From an uncultured Kiritimatiellota bacterium (GTDB lineage: Bacteria; Verrucomicrobiota; Kiritimatiellia; RFP12; UBA1067), in contig CAKTYZ010000008.1 in assembly GCA_934635225.1 (NCBI GenBank), positions 62,001 to 126,000 of the forward strand: a stretch of 64,000 nucleotides of DNA. The letters are read 5' to 3'. Both the position numbers and the translations under genes were made by a program. This document shows, piece by piece, positions 50,800-59,823 of the stretch; the stretch's first letter is position 1; each line of letters opens with the position of its first letter. The notes below the pieces were generated by a model. The model saw only the letters and a list, made by a program, of their open reading frames with translations. It was not told where the DNA came from and made no database searches.

Positions 50800-52554
50800 A
50801 TGATGAGAGGAAATGGCATGTTGAGAAGAAATGACAAAATGGGCTGGTGTTTTCTCTTGGGCTTGAAAGTCTGGGCCGTTGCGGCTCTCGTTTCCCTCGG
50901 CGTGGCGGTCGTAGGCTGCTCGACGTCCTTGCGCACTGCCGAGGATGAATACGACGTGGTGGTCTACGGGTCGTCCCCGGCGGCCTTGACGGCGGCCATT
51001 GAAGCCCAGCGGCATGGCAAGACGGCGGTCATCGTCTGTCCCGAGACGCGCATTGGCGGCCTCACCACGGGGGGGCTTGGCCAGACGGACATCGGCAACA
51101 AGTCCGCGTTTGGCGGTCTGGCCCTCCAGTTCTATCGTGACGTGGCCGCATACTACAAGGACCCGCAGCACTGGAAGTACGAACGCCGCGCGGACTATCT
51201 GCCGGACGGACAGTGCGCGGGGACGAACGGGGATGATTCGATGTGGACGTTTGAGCCGAGCGCGGCACTCGCCATCCTGGAACGCTGGGAACGGGAGAAC
51301 GGCCTGAAGATCGTGCGCGGCGAGTATCTGGACCGCGCGGCGGGCGGCGTGGTTCGCGAAGGAACGCGAATCGTCTCGTTCCGCACGCTTTCGGGCAAGA
51401 CCTTTCGGGGGAAGACGTTCGTCGACGCGACCTACGAGGGCGATCTCCTGGCGGCGGCGGGCGTCAGCTACACGGTTGGGCGGGAATCGAACGCGACCTA
51501 CGGCGAGACGATCAGCGGCATCGTCCGCAAGCTGTCGGTCAATCACCAGATGAACCCGGGCGTCAGCGCGTACGTGCGCGCGGGTGACCCCACGAGCGGC
51601 CTGTTGCCGGGGGTCGAGAAGGACGTCGCCGATCCGGACGGGACGGGCGACAGCCGCGTGCAGGCCTATTGCTTCCGCATGTGCCTGACCGACGACCCGA
51701 CGAATCGCATCCCCTTCGTCAAGCCCGCGAACTACAATCCGCAGGACTATGAGCTGCTCCTGCGCAATCTGGAGGCGGCCGATCCGGAGGAGCTTGCCGC
51801 GACATCGACGAACCTGTACAAGCACATTCCGTGGAGCCATTCACGTATGCCCAACCGCAAGTCGGACACGAACAACCGCACGGGCGTCTCGACCGACTTC
51901 ATCGGCGCGAGCTGGGACTGGCCCGAAGCCTCGTATGCGGCGCGGGAGCGGATTCGCCAACGTCACCTCGACTACCAGATGGGCCTCATGTGGACGCTCG
52001 CGAACCATCCGCGCGTGCCGGAGGCGATTCGCGCCATCGTGTCGCCGTGGGGCACGTGCCGCGACGAGTTCCAGGACGGGCTGGGGAACGGCTGGCAGAG
52101 CCAGCTTTACGTCCGCGAAGCGCGGCGCATGATCGGCGAGTATGTGGTGACGGAGCATGATGTGCTGCGCGCGCGAAAAGTGCCGCGCCCAGTTGCGATG
52201 GCCGCCTATGGCATGGATTCGCACAATGTCCGCCGCTATGTGGACGAGAAGGGTTTCGTGCGCAACGAGGGCAATGTCGAGGACTGGCGCACGGGCGGGC
52301 GGCCTTACCCGCTTGACTACGGGATTCTCGTGCCGAAGCGCGGCGAATGCTCGAACCTGCTTGTCCCCGTGTGCGTTTCGTCGTCGCACATGGCCTTTGG
52401 CTCGATTCGCATGGAGCCGGTCTTCTTCGCCCTTGGGCAGGTCGCGGGCGCGTCCGCCGCGCTTGCCGTGGATTGCCGCTGTCCGGTGCAGGACGTGCCG
52501 TATGAGAAGTTGGCCCGCATTCTGTCCGACGAGGGCCATGTCACGGGGCGTTGA
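50800..52554 (+). CDS. FAD-dependent oxidoreductase lipoprotein
   Basis: 584 aa. A hydrophobic segment ending VAVVGCS is a probable lipobox, so the enzyme is exported and anchored. FAD-binding VVVYGSSPAALTAAIEAQRHG and GGLTTGGLGQTD follow; FFALGQVAGASAALA is at the C-terminus. Closely parallel over its length to the second half of the fusion protein at 3356-5962. Substrate unknown, probably a carbohydrate-related compound. The stop is 4 bp before the ABC ATPase. Confidence 0.82.
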   Translation: MMRGNGMLRRNDKMGWCFLLGLKVWAVAALVSLGVAVVGCSTSLRTAEDEYDVVVYGSSPAALTAAIEAQRHGKTAVIVCPETRIGGLTTGGLGQTDIGNKSAFGGLALQFYRDVAAYYKDPQHWKYERRADYLPDGQCAGTNGDDSMWTFEPSAALAILERWERENGLKIVRGEYLDRAAGGVVREGTRIVSFRTLSGKTFRGKTFVDATYEGDLLAAAGVSYTVGRESNATYGETISGIVRKLSVNHQMNPGVSAYVRAGDPTSGLLPGVEKDVADPDGTGDSRVQAYCFRMCLTDDPTNRIPFVKPANYNPQDYELLLRNLEAADPEELAATSTNLYKHIPWSHSRMPNRKSDTNNRTGVSTDFIGASWDWPEASYAARERIRQRHLDYQMGLMWTLANHPRVPEAIRAIVSPWGTCRDEFQDGLGNGWQSQLYVREARRMIGEYVVTEHDVLRARKVPRPVAMAAYGMDSHNVRRYVDEKGFVRNEGNVEDWRTGGRPYPLDYGILVPKRGECSNLLVPVCVSSSHMAFGSIRMEPVFFALGQVAGASAALAVDCRCPVQDVPYEKLARILSDEGHVTGR

Positions 52555-52558
52555 GGCC

Positions 52559-53191
52559 ATGGTCATTCTCGGGACGATTGATCTTCGCAAACGCTTCAAG
52601 CTTCCAGGCCTGAAGCCGATTGAGGTCCTGAAGGGCGTCAACTTCTCGGTTCAGCCGGGGGAGAAAGTCGCGATTGTCGGGCGTTCGGGCGCGGGGAAAT
52701 CGACGCTCCTCAACATTCTGGGCGGGCTTGAGAAGCAGACGTCCGGCACGGTGACGCGTCCGGAGAACATCGGCTTCGTTTTCCAGCAGTATCATCTGAT
52801 GCCGGAACTGACGGTCTTGGAGAACGTCCTTCTGCCGACGATGTCGGCGGCTTTTCGGAACGCGGAGGGGGGCTATCGGAAACGGGCGGTCGAACTTCTC
52901 ACGCGCGTGGGGCTTGCGGATCGTCTGGACCACCTGCCGTCCGAATTGTCGGGCGGCGAGATGCAGCGCGTCGCCCTTGCGCGTGCGCTCGTCACGGATC
53001 CGGAGCTGGTCCTGGCGGACGAGCCGACGGGCAATCTCGATGCCTGGACGGGCGCGGGCATTCTGAAGATCTTGACTGAGCTGACCGCCAACGCGTCGAA
53101 GTTCGCGCTCGTGATGGTCACGCATTCGCCCGAGGCCGCCGCGATCTGCGACCGCGTCCTGACTCTTGAAGACGGCGTTCTGCACGCCTGA
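52559..53191 (+). CDS. lolD: LolD-like ABC transporter ATP-binding protein
   Basis: 210 aa. Walker A GRSGAGKSTLL, Q-loop VFQQYHLMPELT, signature LSGGEMQRVALARAL, Walker B LVLADEPTGNLD, His switch VTHSPE. The LolD/MacB subgroup powers lipoprotein release or mechanotransmission, which suits its position right after a lipoprotein gene. No permease is adjacent. Confidence 0.85.
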   Translation: MVILGTIDLRKRFKLPGLKPIEVLKGVNFSVQPGEKVAIVGRSGAGKSTLLNILGGLEKQTSGTVTRPENIGFVFQQYHLMPELTVLENVLLPTMSAAFRNAEGGYRKRAVELLTRVGLADRLDHLPSELSGGEMQRVALARALVTDPELVLADEPTGNLDAWTGAGILKILTELTANASKFALVMVTHSPEAAAICDRVLTLEDGVLHA

Positions 53192-53334
53192 TGCCGTCCA
53201 TTCCCGCGCACTCGCTCCTTGACGCGTTCTGGCGTGCCGAGGTCACATGGACCTTCCTCTTCCCTCCTTTCCTCCTTAAGAATTTACAGGATAAATCTTA
53301 CCGTTTCGTGCAGATTCGAGAATTCCGAGCGGGA

Positions 53335-53364
53335 TTGACATAGTTAGGCATCGAATGATACAAT
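53335..53364 (+). promoter_or_regulatory. Promoter TTGACA-18-TACAAT, 7 nt before the start codon
   Basis: A perfect -35 (53335-53340), an 18-bp spacer and TACAAT (53359-53364). The ATG at 53371 would coincide with the transcription start. Confidence 0.7.
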
Positions 53365-53370
53365 GCGCCC

Positions 53371-54312
53371 ATGGATCATCACATAGGTAAACTCTTAACA
53401 GGTGCAATAATCATGGCAATCACAACAGCGGCGTTTGGAAAGGCGAACACCGTCCGGCTCATGTTCCCTCAATGGCAGGGCGCGAGGATGCAGGACGGGT
53501 GGATCCCCGAAGTGAAAGACCTCAAGGACGCGAGTCGCGGCTATGCGCTCGGCTCGCGGCTTCTCGAAGTCCTCGCGCCGGAGAATCCAAGGCACAAGAT
53601 CGTCCGCGTGCCCATCGGCATGGAGTACGGGGAGCGGAAGATTACGGACGGCATCACCGACCTCGACGCGATCGTCGCGCAGACGAAGTCGGCGCTCGCC
53701 GCGCTGGAGATGGAGTCGCCGGACAGGATAATCACGCTTGGCGGAGAATGCTCCGTCAGCGTGGTGCCCTTCACGTGGCTCGCGAAGAAACACGCCGGCG
53801 ACGTGGCGGTTCTGTGGATTGACGCGCATCCCGACATCACGCTCCCGGGCGACGCCTACAGCGGCTACCACGCGATGGCCGTCACGTCGATCATGGGCAA
53901 GATCGCGCCGACGAAGACGATTCTTCCTGCCGCGATCCCGCCCGAGAGGATCCTCTTCGTCGGACTTCGCGACTGGGAGCGCCGGCAGATCGTTGACCGC
54001 CAGAAGGAATACGGAATCAGGCATGTCGGCGTTGCGGAAATGCGCGAATCGCCGAAGCGGGCGCTTGATTGGATAACGTCGACAGGCGCAAAGCACGTGC
54101 TGATCCATTTCGACCTCGACGTCCTCGACCCCGCCGAGATCGTCCCGGCGGTCGGCGTCGTGAAGGACGGCATGAAGATGGCCGAGGTCGTGAGGCTTGT
54201 CAACGATGTCTCCGCCGCGCACGATGTCGCGGCGCTCACCGTCGCTGAGCCGCTTCCGCGCACGGCGATCAACATACGGAACATGCTCCACGGCATCAAT
54301 CTGTTCAAGTGA
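53371..54312 (+). CDS. Exported arginase/agmatinase-family ureohydrolase
   Basis: 313 aa. An N-terminal KLLTGAIIMAITTAAFGKA looks like a signal peptide, unusual for this family and very like that of the alpha/beta hydrolase at 55373-56395. Manganese ligands: GGECSVS region, DAHPDITLPGD, HFDLDVLDP, and AEPLP for the terminal Glu. It would hydrolyse a guanidino compound. If the signal is ignored, ATG 53413 is the next start. Its leaderless arrangement fits the adjacent promoter. Confidence 0.8.
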   Translation: MDHHIGKLLTGAIIMAITTAAFGKANTVRLMFPQWQGARMQDGWIPEVKDLKDASRGYALGSRLLEVLAPENPRHKIVRVPIGMEYGERKITDGITDLDAIVAQTKSALAALEMESPDRIITLGGECSVSVVPFTWLAKKHAGDVAVLWIDAHPDITLPGDAYSGYHAMAVTSIMGKIAPTKTILPAAIPPERILFVGLRDWERRQIVDRQKEYGIRHVGVAEMRESPKRALDWITSTGAKHVLIHFDLDVLDPAEIVPAVGVVKDGMKMAEVVRLVNDVSAAHDVAALTVAEPLPRTAINIRNMLHGINLFK

Positions 54313-54361
54313 AGGCCTTCTACGCGAAGCGCGTTTCCTTGCTCGAATCATCATCGTCTCA

Positions 54362-54652
54362 TTAGACCTGGACGATGTTGGGATGGTGGAGCTGCGCGAC
54401 TGTCCGCGCTTCGGCCGGGAGGGTCGCGCATGTCGCGACCGAAGTGTTCACCACCTTGAGCGCGACTTCGCGCCCGAGCGAGACCTGTTCCGCGAGACAG
54501 ACCGTCCCCATGCCGCCGCGCCCGAGAACATCCGTCAGCTGGAAGTCCGGGATTTCGGGCGGCGCGTGGGGACACGCGCCTCGTCGCAGAGAATGTCGGA
54601 ATTGCCGCCCTTGCGCGGCGTGGACGATATGATCAGCACGTTCTTGTTCATT
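54362..54652 (-). pseudogene. Chimeric remnant: FMN-reductase start joined to a Ser/Thr kinase N-lobe
   Basis: On the minus strand ATG 54652 begins MNKNVLIISSTPRKGGNSDIL, the start of a NADPH-dependent FMN reductase (flavodoxin-like). After about 25 residues (near 54577) it changes frame into a kinase N-lobe, IPDFQLTDVLGRGGMGTVCLAEQ...VALKVV...HHPNIVQV, which ends at a stop by 54362. Neither half is functional; a deletion must have fused two different genes. Confidence 0.65.
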
Positions 54653-54665
54653 GCTGTTTCCTTTC

Positions 54666-55229
54666 TCAGATCCGTTTGATGGCTTTCGCCGGCACACCGG
54701 CGACAACCGTCCTCGGCTGGACATCCTTCGTGACAACCGCGCCAGCAGCGACAATCGCACCATCGCCAATTGTCACGCCGGGGCAGATTGTCACCCTTGC
54801 GCCCAGCCATACCTTTTCACAGATGACGACTGGCTTTGCGAACATGCCGCCGCGCTTGTCGGGATCGGGATCGTGGTTGAGCGTCGCAATGATCGTCTGC
54901 GGACCAACTAGCACATCGTCGCCGATGGTGATTCCGCCCTGATCCTGGAACTGGCATCCGGCGTTGACGAACACGCGCTTGCCGATCTTCGTGTTCTTGC
55001 CGCAGTCCGTATGGAACGGCGGGAACAGGACGAACGACTCGTCGATCTCGCTTGCCGTCAGCCTTGACATCAACGTGCGCATCTCTTGCGGCGTATGGTA
55101 CGAGCCGTTCAGTTCGGCTGTGATCTTCAGTGCCTCCTGTGAAAACGCATGGAACGCAAGATGAAGTTCGCTTCCCGCTGGAATATACCGAGCTTCCGCC
55201 ATCGCCTTTCTGAATTCATCGACCTTCAT
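54666..55229 (-). CDS. Maltose/galactoside O-acetyltransferase-like (LbH family)
   Basis: 187 aa. An N-terminal Mac domain (to about residue 60) is followed by left-handed beta-helix hexapeptides (IGKRVFVNAGC, ITIGDDVLVGP, VTICPGVTIGDGAIVAAGAVVTKDV) and the family ending RTVVAGVPAKAIKRI. It acetylates sugars with acetyl-CoA. Last intact gene of the minus-strand operon 56999-54666. Confidence 0.88.
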   Translation of the reverse strand: MKVDEFRKAMAEARYIPAGSELHLAFHAFSQEALKITAELNGSYHTPQEMRTLMSRLTASEIDESFVLFPPFHTDCGKNTKIGKRVFVNAGCQFQDQGGITIGDDVLVGPQTIIATLNHDPDPDKRGGMFAKPVVICEKVWLGARVTICPGVTIGDGAIVAAGAVVTKDVQPRTVVAGVPAKAIKRI

Positions 55230-55231
55230 AT

Positions 55232-55363
55232 TCAATCCAGCTCTGCCTTGAACTTGAAGAATCGGCAACGGGCGCATTCCTTGTCGGTGAGCGTGGCGTA
55301 GTCCCTCCAGTCGCTTTTGGCGGCGGGAAGCGTTGTGGCCGCGAGTTTCGTGACTGAATGCAT
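55232..55363 (-). CDS. Small 43-aa protein with CxxC motif
   Basis: A short frame with a purine-rich ribosome-binding site (AGAGGGGG) before its ATG, exactly filling the gap between two operon genes. Sequence begins MHSVTKLAATTLPAAKSDW and ends TDKECARCRFFKFKAELD. Unknown; it may be a remnant C-terminus of a lost gene or a real small metal-binding protein. Confidence 0.4.
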   Translation of the reverse strand: MHSVTKLAATTLPAAKSDWRDYATLTDKECARCRFFKFKAELD

Positions 55364-55372
55364 GGCCCCCTC

Positions 55373-56395
55373 TTACCTGAGATGCTTCCTGTAGAACGTC
55401 ACGATCCGGTCGAACGGAATCACGTCCATCTTGTCGTAGAGGTCGCAGTGCGACGCTCCGGGGACAATGACAAGCTCCTTGTTGTCGCCTTTGAGAAGCT
55501 TGAAGGCACCTTCGCCGAAGTAGCGGCTGTGCGCCTTTTCGCCGTGGACGACCATCACCGCGCTCTCGATTTCGCCTGCGTATGCAAGCAGTTTCGCGTT
55601 TATGAACGAGAGAAACGACGTCTTGTTCCATCCACCGTTCGAGTTGAGCGAACGCCTGTGGTAGCCGCGAGGCGTCTTGTAGTAGGCATGGTAGTCCTTC
55701 ACGAACTGCGGCGCGTCGGCGGGAAGCGGATCGACCACGCCGCCGCCAAGCTCATACGTGCCGGACTTGAAGTCCTTAATGCGCTGCGCGTTCATCGCCA
55801 CCTTCTTCGCCTTGCGCGCCGCAGGCGAATCCTCCTTGTCGAAGTAGCCGTTCGCGGTCACGCGGGTCATGTCGTACATGGTTGAGGCCACTGTCGCCTT
55901 GACGCGGGTATCGACCGCCGCTGCGTTGATGGCGAGTCCGCCCCAACCGCAGATGCCGAGGGTTCCAATCCTCTCCGCGTCCACGTCATCGCGGGAGATG
56001 AGATAGTCAACCGCCGCCTGGAAGTCTTCCGTATTGATGTCGGGCGAAGCGACATAGCGCGGCTCTCCGCCTGATTCGCCGGTGAACGAAGGGTCGAAGG
56101 CGATTGTCAGGAAGCCTCGCTCCGCGAGCGTCTGAGCATAGATGCCGCTCGACTGCTCCTTGACCGCGCCGAACGGGCCGGACACCGCGATGGCCGGAAT
56201 CTTGCCATTCGCCTCCTTCGGCTTGTACACATCAGCCGCGAGCGTGATGCCGAAGCGGTTGCGGAACGTCGCCTTGCAGTGTTCGACCTTGCCGGACTTC
56301 GGGAATATCTTGTCCCATTCCTGCGTAAACGGCAGTGCCGCATTTGCTGCGAGTGTAGTTGCCATGATGATCACTCCTGTAATTAGATTTCTCAT
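55373..56395 (-). CDS. Secreted alpha/beta hydrolase (dienelactone hydrolase-like)
   Basis: 340 aa with a signal peptide (MRNLITGVIIMATTLAANA). The nucleophile elbow reads GICGWGG, a Cys in place of Ser as in dienelactone hydrolase; the acid and base are probably in the VVHGEKAHSRYFGE region and PGASHCDLYD. The longer frame to 56833 would overlap the flavodoxin gene. Such hydrolases commonly accompany flavodoxin, acetyltransferase and LysR genes in gut anaerobes. Confidence 0.82.
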   Translation of the reverse strand: MRNLITGVIIMATTLAANAALPFTQEWDKIFPKSGKVEHCKATFRNRFGITLAADVYKPKEANGKIPAIAVSGPFGAVKEQSSGIYAQTLAERGFLTIAFDPSFTGESGGEPRYVASPDINTEDFQAAVDYLISRDDVDAERIGTLGICGWGGLAINAAAVDTRVKATVASTMYDMTRVTANGYFDKEDSPAARKAKKVAMNAQRIKDFKSGTYELGGGVVDPLPADAPQFVKDYHAYYKTPRGYHRRSLNSNGGWNKTSFLSFINAKLLAYAGEIESAVMVVHGEKAHSRYFGEGAFKLLKGDNKELVIVPGASHCDLYDKMDVIPFDRIVTFYRKHLR

Positions 56396-56405
56396 CGTGT
56401 TCCTT

Positions 56406-56999
56406 TCATTTTGCGACCATGCGGTCGGTGGCGAATTCCTCAAGCGCCTTGACGCTCGACTTGATGGACGAGCCGGAGAACGCCTTGGGTGCAAGCACCT
56501 TTGATTCGGGGAGAAGCGCGGCGAAGTCGCGGCCAAGGCTCTGCATCCCGCCGCCGCCGTGCGTCTGGAACAGGCACACGGTCTTGCCTTTGAGCGCGGC
56601 GGCGTTCTGCGTGAGCCACGTGCGCACGGGCGGCGCGAGCGTGCCCCACCAGTTCGGCGAGCCGACGAATACGACGTCGTACTTGGCAAGGTCAAGCCCC
56701 TCGATGGGCTTGATCGGCCTCGCCTTCTTGCCGTAGTATTCCGGCTTCGCCTCGTCGCAGCACTTGCCGAGATTGCTGCTGTACGGCGTTTCCGCCTTGA
56801 TCTCAAAGATCGCGGCTCCCGCCTTCTTCGCAATCGTTTCCGCCGCGAAGCGGGTGTTGCCGCTCCACGAGAAATAGACGACCATGCATTTCTTGTCCAT
56901 CTTCTTTGTTCCTTCCTCGGCCATGCCGATGTTTACCAACGATGCCGCGCCCGCGAGAGCCAACGAACCTTTTACAAATGCTCTTCTATTCAATGTCAT
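56406..56999 (-). CDS. Tat-exported flavodoxin-family protein
   Basis: 197 aa. RRAFVKGSLALAGAASL is a twin-arginine signal. VVYFSWSGNTRFAAETIA is the FMN phosphate loop, and VFVGSPNWWGTLAPPVRTWL and CLFQTHGGGGM complete the site. First gene of the operon with the hydrolase and acetyltransferase; ATG 56999 follows GGAGAAACG. Confidence 0.87.
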   Translation of the reverse strand: MTLNRRAFVKGSLALAGAASLVNIGMAEEGTKKMDKKCMVVYFSWSGNTRFAAETIAKKAGAAIFEIKAETPYSSNLGKCCDEAKPEYYGKKARPIKPIEGLDLAKYDVVFVGSPNWWGTLAPPVRTWLTQNAAALKGKTVCLFQTHGGGGMQSLGRDFAALLPESKVLAPKAFSGSSIKSSVKALEEFATDRMVAK

Positions 57000-57049
57000 T
57001 TCGTTTCTCCTATTGATTTGTCCTGTTGAGTGAAAAAGAAAACACGGAT

Positions 57050-57078
57050 ATTGTAACCCATTGCGTGAGAAATAACAA
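57050..57078 (-). promoter_or_regulatory. Promoter TTGTTA-17-TACAAT of the flavodoxin operon
   Basis: On the minus strand TTGTTA (57073-57078), a 17-bp spacer, TACAAT (57050-57055), 50 bp before the ATG. Confidence 0.6.
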
Positions 57079-57100
57079 ATACATATTTTATATGCAAATC

Positions 57101-57117
57101 CATAATTGATGCTTATG
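57101..57117. promoter_or_regulatory. LysR-type operator CATAA-N7-TTATG (operon copy)
   Basis: A perfect 5-bp inverted repeat with 7-bp spacing, centred about 66 bp upstream of the expected transcription start of the flavodoxin operon, the classic position for LysR activation. It matches the box beside the lysR gene at 60793-60809. Confidence 0.55.
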
Positions 57118-57250
57118 ATTGTGAATGCGCTTATGCCGAAATATGTGCAGTTGCGTCCTCGCCGGGATGGGCACCGTGCAGGCGCGCAAGCCCGCGAAGC
57201 CGAAGGTGAAGCACTCGGAACTGCGGAAGAGAAAAGCGTGTTATTATCAA

Positions 57251-57287
57251 AAGTAGGGTCGAATCTATTACTCGTATATTCGACTCT
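57251..57287. terminator. Hairpin, possible terminator
   Basis: TAGGGTCGAAT and ATTCGACTCTA can pair (11 bp with one G-T) around an 11-13 nt loop. No T-run follows on the plus strand. It lies just downstream of the stop of the minus-strand gene 57324-59756 and could terminate it. Confidence 0.35.
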
Positions 57288-57323
57288 ATTGCTATAAGTT
57301 TTGTGCCGACATCTTATGTGTGG

Positions 57324-59756
57324 TTACGGGGTGTCCGAAATCTTCTTTACTGCAAAACTACGTCCACCTGATTTCGCGGTCCCGCTTGTGTTCGAATTGA
57401 TGGTAAATCCCCATATAACGCCGCCGCCACTAGGATGCGTTACAGCATGAAACTTAAAATAGCTCCCAGACAACCAGCCATTCCCTGATAGAGAGGTTTC
57501 CCACCCCGTGTCTAAGTAAAGCCTTCCATCAGATTTATAACGATAGACGGTTCTCTCTTTGAGTTTTATGCTTAGATCAGGATAAACATGTAGATAGTGT
57601 TCACCATTACTTGTGTATGGGGCATCACTAGTGACATATGCATTAAGTGCTTTCCAATGCCAAACTCCAACAACTGATCGGGTTAAGTCCTTCATAACTG
57701 TTATGCAAACATCTTTACTCGAAGCCCCAGCCATATTTAACGCAGTTAACGAGTAGACCCCCGCATTTTTCTCGTTTGCTGTAAAAGACAGTACACGCTC
57801 TGTGTTCCCGATAGGGACTCCGTTTTTAGCCCAAGAATAACTGATGGGTTCCGTACCTTCAACGATTGGAGATATCGTAACCAAGTCACCATTTGTTACT
57901 ACGATTTCGGACGGCATTGTAATTTCTGGCGCATAGGCAATGTCGTCATTTTCATATAGAACCATATAAATGTCTTTATGTAATATCCTTGAACCAAGAG
58001 AAGGAATTTTGACAAAACGGGCATCGACCCCTGCATCAACTTCGCCACCAGCAATTACCTTCTTCCGCAGATGTTGTGAGTTGTCTTGGAAGTTATGTCC
58101 GTATGAAACCGATCCTTCAATGAATGGCCCTCCAGACACGAAAGGTCCGATTAGACTCTCAAAAAAAGCGGTAATTTTTATGCCCGCACCAACGCGCGCT
58201 GATGCCTTGCCATCTATGTCGAGGCTGGTGGCTTTTCTGTTGGCATACCAATCTGTCCAATTGTCAGCATACGCATACCAAGTACCGGCTTTCTTCCTGC
58301 GATGAAAACAAAAGCCACATCCAACCTCTGCGCCAGTGGAAACACGTCCTTCAATCGCAGCTTCCAATGCAAGATATACATATCCATCAAAATCAAATTC
58401 AATCCATAGTCCTGGAGCAACCGCAATGGCCACTTTTGAAAGTGAGATATTCTTTTTCTTCTCATAAGAATCTATCTCGCGTGCAAATGATATCCCTGTT
58501 TCAAAGTCGAATAAAAGTTCCCCTTGGAAGAAAAGTTCAAGATCGTCATTGTCTTTGTCAAACGGGTCGAGACGCCCACTTACCGAAAAACTGCTTAAGA
58601 GGTGACAAGATGCTTCTGCATCTAATCCAAATCCATATTTCCTTGCATCGCTTTGATAGTTTTCGCTGAAAGAACTTCCCAACTTGATATATTTGTCAAG
58701 GGTTTTAACAGTTGGTGTAATGTTTATTGCAGAGCGAAGGGATTTTTTGCCGCCCGTGGCCATCAACGATCTTGTGCGAAGATTGTTTTCCGTTATAGGC
58801 AAACCATCTTCACCATAGATGGTACAAGTTTGGTAGTCAGTAGAAAAGTTGCCGCTAAATACATCGGAAGCATTTATATTCGTTGTTGCAACATAATAAT
58901 TGTTCCCACCAAGTGGTGACACAGATAACGCCTTGCGGTAGAAAATATTTGTGGGTATCAAGCTTAAGAAATACAAACCCTCTTGTAAGTCCGTACTTGT
59001 TGCCCCGGAAAATGTCATTGAGTCGTTGTCTATGCTTGTTAGGATAATGTCGTTCTTGTCTGTCCGAGCAGAATTAACGGTCAAGTATGAATATGTTCCT
59101 AAACCGGGGTCACCAATGTAAAGCACAGATGAGGACGTTACAGACAAAGGTTGGTTTACGACAATCGTTGATATACCCTCTGTTTCATTGCCAAGTGCAT
59201 CTGAAGCGACTACACGAATAACAACTTCTTGTCCATTTGTTCCGATGGAACCACTTGGCGGAGTGTAAGTGAGGGTTGCTCCGTCCCACGAAAGATTACT
59301 TGCATTGACTTCAACATCATCAATGTACATCGTAATAGAGTCAAAAGAGACACCAGAAACGTCATTGAGGTTCACCGAAATTGTGGAAGTTGCAGGGACG
59401 GATATTGCGTCTTTGGCTGGAATAGAGAACGAGATTTTAGGTCCTTCGGCATCTATCTCTCGTACTCGGAAGAATTTGCGTTGGGTCGCTGGCGGGGATA
59501 TAGACACTGTCGCCGATGATAAGAAATCATCTGCTGTCTTACTTTCTCCTCCAGAAGCTACCGACCAAACTCCATTTAATGAATCAGCTTCTTCTACCAC
59601 ATAGTTCTTGTCATTTTCTGACACCCAAGAAATCGATGCAGTTCTATTGCTTTCTGACAGATTAAAGTTATACACTCTGCCAGAGTCTGCAAAACATTGT
59701 GATGCGGTAATCATTGTTATCGCTATGCTTAAAACCATGAATGATTTTGATGTCAT
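57324..59756 (-). CDS. Large AT-rich secreted protein of unknown function
   Basis: 810 aa from ATG 59756 (an in-frame ATG 11 codons upstream is less likely). Signal peptide MTSKSFMVLSIAITMITASQCFA. An N-terminal beta domain (SWVSENDKNYVVEEADSLNG), bacterial Ig-like domain (~90-200), glycine-rich beta region (~370-590) like that in the protein at 17474, Ig domain (~620-700) and a C-terminal beta domain. Its base composition is clearly more AT-rich than its neighbours and codon use differs, suggesting recent transfer. No catalytic motif seen. Confidence 0.72.
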   Translation of the reverse strand: MTSKSFMVLSIAITMITASQCFADSGRVYNFNLSESNRTASISWVSENDKNYVVEEADSLNGVWSVASGGESKTADDFLSSATVSISPPATQRKFFRVREIDAEGPKISFSIPAKDAISVPATSTISVNLNDVSGVSFDSITMYIDDVEVNASNLSWDGATLTYTPPSGSIGTNGQEVVIRVVASDALGNETEGISTIVVNQPLSVTSSSVLYIGDPGLGTYSYLTVNSARTDKNDIILTSIDNDSMTFSGATSTDLQEGLYFLSLIPTNIFYRKALSVSPLGGNNYYVATTNINASDVFSGNFSTDYQTCTIYGEDGLPITENNLRTRSLMATGGKKSLRSAINITPTVKTLDKYIKLGSSFSENYQSDARKYGFGLDAEASCHLLSSFSVSGRLDPFDKDNDDLELFFQGELLFDFETGISFAREIDSYEKKKNISLSKVAIAVAPGLWIEFDFDGYVYLALEAAIEGRVSTGAEVGCGFCFHRRKKAGTWYAYADNWTDWYANRKATSLDIDGKASARVGAGIKITAFFESLIGPFVSGGPFIEGSVSYGHNFQDNSQHLRKKVIAGGEVDAGVDARFVKIPSLGSRILHKDIYMVLYENDDIAYAPEITMPSEIVVTNGDLVTISPIVEGTEPISYSWAKNGVPIGNTERVLSFTANEKNAGVYSLTALNMAGASSKDVCITVMKDLTRSVVGVWHWKALNAYVTSDAPYTSNGEHYLHVYPDLSIKLKERTVYRYKSDGRLYLDTGWETSLSGNGWLSGSYFKFHAVTHPSGGGVIWGFTINSNTSGTAKSGGRSFAVKKISDTP

Positions 59757-59823
59757 TTTTTGTGTTCCTTTCGTTGTTTGAGTCGCCACTTAGCAATCAA
59801 TACGAAAAACCTCTCTTCGTATC

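Noticed and set aside
53192..53334. Start of the ureohydrolase gene further upstream
   Set aside because: No in-frame start or coding signal there; the TTGACA/TACAAT promoter lies immediately before ATG 53371.
57106..57297. 61-aa open frame upstream of the AT-rich gene
   Set aside because: It overlaps the LysR box and a hairpin and shows no family likeness.
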